Shown: positions 8,305 through 13,958 of the stretch, piece after piece | Numbering within the stretch: the first letter of the stretch is position 1 | Layout: every line of letters starts with the position of its first letter | Assembly: GCA_036939755.1 (NCBI GenBank) | Contig: JALLAZ010000904.1 | Location: 1-13,958, forward strand | Reading direction: 5' to 3' | DNA length: 13,958 nucleotides | Origin: Stephanodiscus triporus | Taxonomy: Eukaryota; Bacillariophyta; Thalassiosirophyceae; Thalassiosirales; Thalassiosiraceae | Position numbers and translations under genes: made by a program | The notes under the pieces: generated by a model | What the model was told of the DNA's origin: nothing | Seen by the model: only the letters and a program-made list of their open reading frames with translations | The model's database searches: none

Positions 8305-9956
8305 CTGGTATCAAAGAAAAAAGAGGGGGTTGAAAAATATGATTAGCATTCAAATCGCACAGCACTCAAATTTGATAAGCATCTCATCGTAACAACATCG
8401 GTAATCCACGAAGATAACTAGAAGTAGAGACTAGGAATGTTGGGGACCGTACGCTTTCCATGAAAAGATAATTTCAATCAGGCTGAGTGAAGGAAGGGTC
8501 CAATTGCTGCTGCCATTGGGGAGAGATGCGTGTTCTTTGCTCCAGTTCATATGTAGGATTACAGAGATACGTCTCATGCACTTCATGTCATCGTTTGTGT
8601 AGTAACTGTGAGCCTTCTTTCTTGCACCCACACGCTTGCTAGTGGACCGAATCATGGGGTGTAAACCTGCCGGAAACACATCATTTCACGCAGATTATCC
8701 GGTCTAGAGTGCCAGGAGTGCATATGGACGAGCTACTCATAATGAGAAGCATTCGCTTCGATTTTCCTAAGCAACAAATTATCATGCCTCCGGATTGGAT
8801 GGATGGCCCATGTAGAGTTGAAAATGTTACAAATCAACCCAATAATGAAAATGGAGCTGCACGTCCATGTTAATAGTAGAGTCTTAGGGTCGGGATTGCC
8901 CATGCATGCGTGAACACTGCAAGAAGAAACTCAGGACGCGCCAATAACATTCAGCGTGAGAACATCGAACCTGTCCCCAAGTTTGTCTTAGTCTTGGATC
9001 TTACTGGCTCTAAAACTCGTTTAGGCATCACAAGCACCTCTTGCAGCATGAAAAAGTTGTCATGTTCATGAGGAAGAATAGTATGGCAAATGACTTCTTC
9101 CGCAGAGCGAGCAGGAAAGCTCGATTGGAGACTGCGTGATCATTAGTAGTAACATCATCCCATCTCCCCTACCAGAGTTTACCTGAGTACTGAACGGCAA
9201 AACTGCCATGGTAAGATTAGTGCCCCTCACACCGACTTCGCCATGGATGATGATTTTCGAAGGGTTCAATTATCTAACAGCAGGAGTACTAGCTACCTAG
9301 AGCTGCAAAAAGTATTTTGTTTTGATATGCGACAAAATATCGTGCCTATTGTCACCCAAATTAATTCTTTCCATCATCCACAAAGTTTTTCAGCGGCGAA
9401 TCTCTAGCCAAAGGTGATATTTGGGAGATTTTTTAGCTAATCAAGACAAGGACACCCTACCGGAACCAATCGCATGGGGCTACAGACTACAGACCCATAA
9501 ATCAGTCCAGACTGTCATGGTTCACTCTGTCCAAACATGATGTGGGGTGGCGAGAGAGAAGATAAGTCGATCACGTCGACTTGATCCCCTTATATAGTAC
9601 CGTTTCCATTCGCAGAAAAGATACGTCCTCATGGAAAGACAAGTTGAGCGGGAAAGCCGTGACTTGTAATCGACTAGGCATAGACGTTTCGGACTTGTCT
9701 TATCGGGTTTTGGACGGCAAAGAACGATAGACGCACTTGTTGAATCATCACCCGCCGGAGCTTGACATGAAATTTAGGTCGCTAGTATCTTGGCGGTCTT
9801 GGGTGGGATGGGCGGTCCCCTTCCCCCCCCCTTCTCCTCCTTCCTAACCCTCCCCTTAAAATCATTCAAATCTCTTGGAATGACCCCCTTCTGATCCCCA
9901 CCAAGAATCGATGACAATAAAGCTGACACGAGTAAAATATTGCTTAAGCAACTCAC
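8305..9956. other. Long intergenic stretch without a supported gene
   Basis: The right end may hold further exons of the minus-strand gene at 9957-10387, and the left end the promoter and leader of the PNUTS-like gene. Minus-strand frames at 8431-8679 (GTG start) and 9066-9269 (TTG start) have no recognisable domain. A plus-strand frame at 8643-8870 is open but only 49 codons from its ATG. A TATA-like box and a palindrome lie near 9564-9597. I found no tRNA or snRNA signature by eye. There is a C-rich run near 9820. Confidence 0.55.
9564..9597 (-). promoter_or_regulatory. Possible TATA box with adjacent palindrome
   Basis: On the minus strand TATATAAG occurs at 9597-9590. Just downstream, AAGTCGA (9564-9570) and TCGACTT (9576-9582) form a perfect 7-bp inverted repeat with a 5-nt spacer. 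The arrangement could be a core promoter for an unannotated minus-strand transcript, but no convincing frame follows. Confidence 0.25.
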
Positions 9957-10387
9957 CTTCATGGCGCTAGTGAAGTTCTCAGCAGCATTCGGGTTTGAAC
10001 TGAGAATCAACCCTTAAAAAGAGGGGACAATAAAAATATTACGACGTGAGGAACACACACCAACGAAGGGGGAAAACAGAGTCCATACTTCAAACGAAGC
10101 ACATATTTGACGTCAATGCGAATCGGAATAGTAGGCGTCAGTGGAAAGGGCAACCCCATCCTCGCCACAGTCCCCATCCTGATTAATTATCTCAACCCAG
10201 GTTCGTACGAATTCCGACGTCAATTTTGACACTCACCTTCGCGCTGGCTCTGGTCCAACGCCCGGAGCATGGCCATCTCGAACACGCCCCCCTCAACGAT
10301 TGCATTGTCTCGGATGAGGATGGGAGGGCATCGGCCGGAGGCTTTCGCCGCGGGGAGGAGCGAGGTTGCGGCCGGTACGTCCATCAT
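9957..10387 (-). CDS. First two coding exons of an unrecognised gene (incomplete)
   Basis: Exon 1 (10387-10237) opens with two ATGs and encodes 50 residues with GC-rich third positions. Exon 2 (10012-9957) follows a 224-nt intron ending TTTTTAAG and adds 18 residues after the split Gly, with the frame preserved. Both exons end in the same ten bases, GAAGGTGAGT, giving consensus donors. The peptide includes PPILIRDNAIVEGGVFEMAM and, across the junction, GLILSSNPNAAENFTSAMK. I do not recognise the family. I could not find a convincing third exon further left; the frame that simply reads on past the second donor stops at 9774 after low-complexity sequence. The gene may be complete with a distant exon, truncated, or a relic. 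It is divergent from the SET gene, 194 bp away, and probably shares its promoter. Confidence 0.55.
10108..10140. promoter_or_regulatory. Perfect CRE palindrome and a GCGTCA element
   Basis: TGACGTCA, a perfect cAMP-response/bZIP palindrome, is at 10108-10115, and GCGTCA is at 10135-10140. Both lie in the first intron of the minus-strand gene. Further ACGTCA copies are at 10217-10222 (same intron) and 10451-10456 (divergent promoter). In diatoms TGACGT, ACGTCA and TGACGC are known CO2/cAMP-responsive elements bound by bZIP factors. A function here is inferred from motif clustering only. Confidence 0.4.
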
Positions 10388-10581
10388 GAAATAGCCAGGT
10401 GGAAAACAATATTGTGCGCGGAAGTGTTTTTTTTTCAGGGCGCCGGCCAGACGTCAGACAAAAACCTCCGTCTCTCGGTCTGGCCCTAAACCACAAGAGA
10501 AGATTTCTATCGATCGAGAGCGCGCGCACTCTCGACATCTACACACATTGTAAACTGTGGAGGCAATTTGCATGTGCATAG
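10388..10581. promoter_or_regulatory. Divergent promoter of the unrecognised gene and the SET gene
   Basis: This 194-bp gap lies between oppositely oriented start codons. It contains ACGTCA at 10451-10456 and a perfect inverted repeat TCGAGAG (10514-10520) / CTCTCGA (10529-10535) around an 8-nt CG-alternating loop. An ATTTGCAT octamer-like sequence lies 8-15 bp upstream of the SET ATG. No TATA box is evident. Confidence 0.5.
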
Positions 10582-11556
10582 ATGAAAGCAAACCTTCTCC
10601 TTTTTGCTTCATCCATCCGAAGCAACGACAAGGACGCGATATTCAACGCATGGTGCTCGGATGTTGGCATATCCTGTCCCGGTGCGGAAGTTCGAAGTAC
10701 GTCCGAGAGCGTTGCTGGGCGCGGCGTCTTTAGCACCAAAGACTTGTTGATCGGGGAGGAGGTGATCTCGATTCCGCATTATGCAGCGCTAACGCAATAT
10801 AACTGTGCCTTGTACTTTCCCGCTCTTGCGAGAGAATTATCTTCGGCTCACGGCAAGAGGAATACAAAACGAAGCTATCTCAAACGTATCTGGAACCGGA
10901 TAAGACGAATGCCTACATTGGAGAAGTCGACCTCAGACGAAATCTGGCAGGCGGAGCTTACAGCATACGCATTGAAAGCCCTCGAACAAGAGCATCCTTG
11001 GTCGACGTGGATATCTCAATGGAAACGAGATGATCCTTTACAGCGTCTTGTGGACGTGTCTACTTGGAGGAATGACGACGAAGCAATAGGTGTGGCAGTG
11101 GCAGAGTTTCATAAGATGGCACCTGACATTCCTGAATGCAAGATTGGCGCTGCAATTGGCATTAGATTGCACGAGCTCGAGGAGTACTCGGCAAGATACA
11201 AAGACAAGGTACCAACATCAGAGAGCTTGTACTGCACATTGATGTCACGTGCCGTTGGCCTATCGGAAAACGTGGCTGCAATTTTGCCAATGCATGACAT
11301 GGTAAACCACTCATCAAATCCCAACATAGGCTTGGCATTCGCAGAAGATGAGACCTTCAAGCTGATTGCTCTTGAGAATATTCCGGAGAACACCGAGCTG
11401 TTTCTGTCCTACAAAGGTGTGAGGGATGATGAAGGCAAATGGGACGAGGACAAGGCCACTTGGCTACTTGCACATTGGGGTATTCCATCCGCTCCGTTGG
11501 AAATTTCTCGAGTAGAAGAGCATGCACCTTACGAACACGTGATGAGTCTTTGTTAA
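10582..11556 (+). CDS. SET-domain protein methyltransferase (SETD6 / Rubisco-LSMT-like)
   Basis: Single-exon protein of 324 residues, predicted to transfer methyl groups from S-adenosylmethionine to lysine (or histidine) in a protein substrate. The split SET domain starts with AGRGVFSTKDLLIGEEVISIP (about 45-65). A helical insert (about 66-230) follows. The catalytic half has DMVNHSSNPN at 239-248, the NH-containing SAM-binding motif, and ELFLSYKG at 272-279 with the expected tyrosine, then WLLAHWGI at 294-301. The usual YG appears here as YK. The chain ends about 20 residues later, so the C-terminal substrate-binding domain of Rubisco LSMT and SETD6 is absent. The ATG is the first in frame and precedes a normal N-terminal helix. 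No clear signal or transit peptide is visible. An AATAAA follows 25 nt after the stop. The substrate cannot be told from sequence. Confidence 0.85.
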   Translation: MKANLLLFASSIRSNDKDAIFNAWCSDVGISCPGAEVRSTSESVAGRGVFSTKDLLIGEEVISIPHYAALTQYNCALYFPALARELSSAHGKRNTKRSYLKRIWNRIRRMPTLEKSTSDEIWQAELTAYALKALEQEHPWSTWISQWKRDDPLQRLVDVSTWRNDDEAIGVAVAEFHKMAPDIPECKIGAAIGIRLHELEEYSARYKDKVPTSESLYCTLMSRAVGLSENVAAILPMHDMVNHSSNPNIGLAFAEDETFKLIALENIPENTELFLSYKGVRDDEGKWDEDKATWLLAHWGIPSAPLEISRVEEHAPYEHVMSLC

Positions 11557-11580
11557 TCGTGTAGCGTAGATTCAGATCGA

Positions 11581-11586
11581 AATAAA
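11581..11586 (+). terminator. Polyadenylation signal of the SET gene
   Basis: A canonical AATAAA lies 25 nt after the SET gene stop codon in an AT-rich context. Confidence 0.6.
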
Positions 11587-11855
11587 ATACAGAACGATTC
11601 AACCTTAAACCCGACGAACTAGCATTAACATATCAACGATCTATCATTATTGGCAGCTGTTGTATTCATCATGCCTCTCTTGATCTTCATCACATTGCAC
11701 CTTATCATGAACCGTAAAATATTTTTGTAGTCAATTCGTTTATTAAACAGGAACGTGTCATTCACAGAGTTCAACGTTCCGTTACCTCAACCAGCAGTCA
11801 GGTGGGCGGGAAATTTCACATGCAGATTATGCTCAGGCTCTGTGACGTTACCGTG

Positions 11856-11861
11856 TTTATT
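11856..11861 (-). terminator. Polyadenylation signal of PLRG1
   Basis: AATAAA on the minus strand lies about 100 nt downstream of the PLRG1 stop. Another minus-strand TTTATT/AATAAA-like site occurs further left near 11740. Confidence 0.45.
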
Positions 11862-11960
11862 TTTTCTATCGAATTGCACTTATGAAAACGCGAGAATATC
11901 CGTGACATGAAGCGCGCCACCTCATTTTTCTCTCCCCCCCCATGACGGGACAAGGTCCAC

Positions 11961-13902
11961 TCAATAACGACGCTTCGCCTCGGCGATGCACTTCTTCCTC
12001 CACCTCGCCATGTCGATCGGGTGGGACATCTCCGATGCCTTCTCGTCCTCCTTCCATATTTTGATGGTCTTGTCCGCCTCGCACGTGATCAGGCGCGTGC
12101 CCGTTAGGTCGAACTTCGCCGCGAATATCCCGTTCTCCGCGTCGAGACTGCCAGGCTGCGCCACCGTCGTCGACGTCTGGAAGCAGTGTCCGGTGCCGTA
12201 ATCCCAGAAGTTCATCGTGCCGTCGTCTCCGCCGCTGAGCACCACGCCGTCGTCGTTTATCGCGAGGGCGTTGATCACTGCGCCGTGCCCGGTGAAGTTC
12301 TTCACGAACCGTCCGTCGGAGCTCACCCACTTCTTGAGTGTGTCAGCCGCGCCGGAGAGGAAGGTGTTCTCGAACGACGGCTGGACGAGCGCGCGGACGG
12401 ACTTCTTGTGGTGGGTGAGCGTCGTCATGCACTTGCCGGCGGCAAGATCCCAGAGTTTGATGGTCGAGTCGTAGGATCCGGTGATGATCTAGATAGGGTA
12501 CACGTGCACGATTATTTGACAGAGGGGGGCGGGGGGGAGAGAAGGAAAAAGGTGAGACGATGAAGAAACGATGATGAAGGGACGCGCGACGTGCGCACGG
12601 CATGCGATAATTCGAACGTCCAAAAACGATCGACCCGCAAACATCCCCTAACCCCCCCCCCATTCTCCACCCCCAAACCCAATCCCCCTCCCTCCCTCCG
12701 CTCGATAATAATAATAAAAAACAACCCACCTGCGGATCCGTGCTCCTGGTGAGAATCGCACCCACGGTATTATCATGTCCCGTCAAACAGTGCACCTGAT
12801 GCTTCGTCCTCATATCCCAAACCCTCGCGACCGCGTCCCTGCCCCCGGTAACCAGCAAATCGAGCGTCGGGTGCAATTCCAACGCGAACACGCCGCTCAG
12901 GTGGCCGTGATAGTGCCGTATGACCTGATTCGTTTCCAAGTCCCAGCACTTCACGAGCTTGTCCTCGCCCCCCGAGAACAGGTACGGATGCCTGTCGCTG
13001 AACGCCAGCCCCCGCACGGGACTGATGTGCCCGGTGAGCGTGATCCGCAATGCGTCGTCGGACCCGACGCACGCCCCCGCCAGGTCGAATATCTTGATGA
13101 CGCGATCGGCGCCGCCGGTCGCGAACATCGCGTTCGTCGGATCGAAAGCGACGGAACGCACCCACCCGAGGTGGGAGGATAGTACGGTCGATAACTTCCA
13201 GGGAGCGTGCCACCTCGGCGTTGGCACGGCGGACGATGCGGCGCCTCCGTGGTGGCCGTCGCCGTCGCGACGGACGAGTATGCCCCCCCCGATCGCGCCG
13301 GGCGCGGCGGAGGACGAGGACGAGGCGGAGGTCACCCCCCCCCCCCCCAACCCGGCCGCCGCCGCCGTCGACGACGACGACGACGATCCCGATCGTATGC
13401 CCTCCGATGCCAATTCGCAGATCTCGCGTATCGCGCGCGCCGTCACCGATTCCCTCCCCCTGCCTCCACCTCCGCCTCCGCCTCCGACCCCGTCGTCGTC
13501 CTCGTCCCGCGTCGTCGTCGTTGTCGTCGTCGTCGATCGGAGGAGGGCGAGTCCTCCTCCTCCGTCGGCGACCTCTCGGGGATAGTGCAACCTCATCCTG
13601 CGATGAACCGACGTCCTGTGCGACGAGTAGTCGCGATCGTGCAGGGGGGGGACGAACGACGATATCGCCCTCGCCGCCGCCGATGACGACGACGACGACG
13701 CGATCGTCGTCGTCGAGGGGGGGACGTCGAAGAGCAGACGCGCGCGCTTGAGCGAAGAGCGGGCCGAACGTGGCGCGAGGAGGATATTATGATCCGTTGT
13801 CGATGTATTCTTCGTCGTCGTCGTCGTCGTCGTCGTCGTTGTTGTTGTTGTTTGCTGGTGGGCATCTTCGGCGTCGCCGGGGACTACTACGGCGGACGTC
13901 AT
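11961..13902 (-). CDS. PLRG1: PLRG1 (Prp46), WD40 subunit of the Prp19-associated spliceosome complex
   Basis: Two exons (13902-12730 and 12488-11961) join at [17 protein letters not shown] to give 566 residues. The intron is 241 nt with a CAG|GTGGGT donor and a TATCTAG acceptor. From [20 protein letters not shown] (about 229) to the end, the protein follows human PLRG1 (514 aa) closely through seven WD repeats: [67 protein letters not shown] and [21 protein letters not shown], ending in a basic [18 protein letters not shown] at about 48 matches the N-terminal RSLKR motif of the family. PLRG1 binds CDC5L and Prp19 in the NineTeen complex and supports catalytic activation of the spliceosome. 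The N-terminal 230 residues are largely low-complexity: Thr13 (18-30), Ser, Gly and Asp runs. ATG 13902 is the first in frame, preceded by a pyrimidine-rich leader on the sense strand. Confidence 0.95.
12645..12699 (-). other. G-quadruplex-prone segment in the PLRG1 intron
   Basis: On the sense (minus) strand the intron contains GGGAGGGAGGGGGATTGGG, followed by further G runs of five, about ten and four. Four or more G runs with short loops fit the standard G-quadruplex rule. The segment begins about 30 nt after the 5' splice site, behind a T/ATT-rich stretch. Confidence 0.6.
13813..13851. repeat. CGT/TGT trinucleotide tract coding Thr13 of PLRG1
   Basis: Nine CGT units followed by four TGT-type units are read on the minus strand as ACA4-ACG9, giving thirteen threonines. 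The same repeat unit in another frame and strand encodes polySer in MFAP1. Confidence 0.85.
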
Positions 13903-13958
13903 CGTGGTGGTAGTAGGTGGGGAGAGAGAGAGAGAGAGTAGAGAGAGAGAAATGACCG
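13903..13958 (-). promoter_or_regulatory. PLRG1 5' leader with GA/CT microsatellite
   Basis: A GA dinucleotide repeat at 13922-13950, broken by a T at 13939, reads as a CT-rich tract on the PLRG1 sense strand 20-48 nt upstream of its ATG. The promoter itself lies beyond the window. Confidence 0.55.

Larger units (their letters stand above)
11557..11960. other. Convergent 3' region of the SET gene and PLRG1
   Basis: This AT-rich stretch of 404 bp separates two converging genes and carries a polyadenylation signal for each. GGGCGGGAAA at 11804-11813 matches an E2F site but lies downstream of both genes. I see no further gene. Confidence 0.6.

Noticed and set aside
8431..8679. Minus-strand 82-codon frame as upstream exon of the PNUTS-like gene
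   Set aside because: It begins at GTG, has no consensus donor before its stop and no recognisable similarity.
8960..8990. Possible tRNA B-box-like GGTTCGA on the minus strand
   Set aside because: The consensus breaks after the first seven bases, and no cloverleaf or A box is present.
9066..9269. Minus-strand 67-codon frame
   Set aside because: It starts at TTG. A GTAAAC donor-like site at about 9180 could end an exon, but no acceptor with an open frame was found.
9648..9655. GCGGGAAA E2F-like core
   Set aside because: A single copy in a gene-empty region, unlike the paired sites before MFAP1.
10226..10538. Plus-strand frame 10226-10489 and minus-strand frame 10293-10538
   Set aside because: Both are alternative frames over exon 1 of the minus-strand gene and its promoter, and they lack that exon's splice and codon signals.
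11866..12563. Open frames overlapping PLRG1 exon 2
   Set aside because: Shadows of the WD40 coding frame, which matches PLRG1 throughout.
13207..13865. Arg/Pro-rich plus- and minus-frame open frames over PLRG1 exon 1
   Set aside because: They arise from the GC-rich repeats. The PLRG1 frame continues into the WD repeats without interruption.
1..13958. CRISPR array, bacterial operon, phage or viral insertion
   Set aside because: No regularly spaced repeats and no viral or bacterial gene signatures. Spliced eukaryotic genes fill most of the window.

Overview
The window is nuclear DNA of a protist. The genes have short introns (77-90 nt in the best-resolved gene, about 220-240 nt in two others), GT-AG or GC-AG borders, AATAAA signals and long CGT/TCG trinucleotide tracts. 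The mix of GC-rich and AT-rich genes and the conserved pre-mRNA-processing proteins suggest a stramenopile, most likely a diatom. That assignment is inference; no rRNA or plastid marker is present.

Layout, left to right. (1) 1-2395, minus strand: an uninterrupted frame of at least 798 codons for a pogo/DDE_1-type transposase, running off the left edge. (2) 2396-3067: intergenic DNA between the divergent transposase and MFAP1 genes, with a perfect inverted pair of E2F-like sites. (3) 3068-5158, plus: MFAP1, a spliceosomal protein with an enlarged Ser/Arg/acidic N-terminal half. A GC-rich frame continues in register beyond its stop, to 5527. (4) 5730-8304, minus, six coding exons: a 719-residue protein with a TFIIS-N-like domain, an RVxF-type PP1-docking motif and two Spen/FPA-like RRMs, best described as a PNUTS-like PP1 regulator with RNA-binding domains. 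(5) 8305-9956: a long stretch with no supported gene. (6) 9957-10387, minus: the first two coding exons of an unrecognised gene. (7) 10388-10581: a short divergent promoter. (8) 10582-11556, plus: a SET-domain methyltransferase of the SETD6/Rubisco-LSMT class. (9) 11961-13902, minus, two exons: PLRG1 (Prp46), a WD40 subunit of the Prp19-associated complex, with its 5' leader at the right edge.

Three of the four best-identified host genes act in nuclear mRNA production: MFAP1 and PLRG1 in the spliceosome, and the PNUTS-like protein probably in PP1-dependent transcription termination or 3'-end processing. They lie on different strands with separate promoters, so this is proximity, not an operon. 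MFAP1 and PLRG1 are GC-rich, intron-poor and full of homopolymeric amino-acid runs. The PNUTS-like gene between them is AT-richer and intron-rich.

The most novel element is the domain combination in the PNUTS-like gene. The intact transposase, the cluster of ACGTCA/TGACGT elements near 10.1-10.5 kb and the unresolved 3' end of MFAP1 are the next most useful leads. All exon joins were derived by eye from splice consensus plus frame continuity and have not been tested against transcripts.
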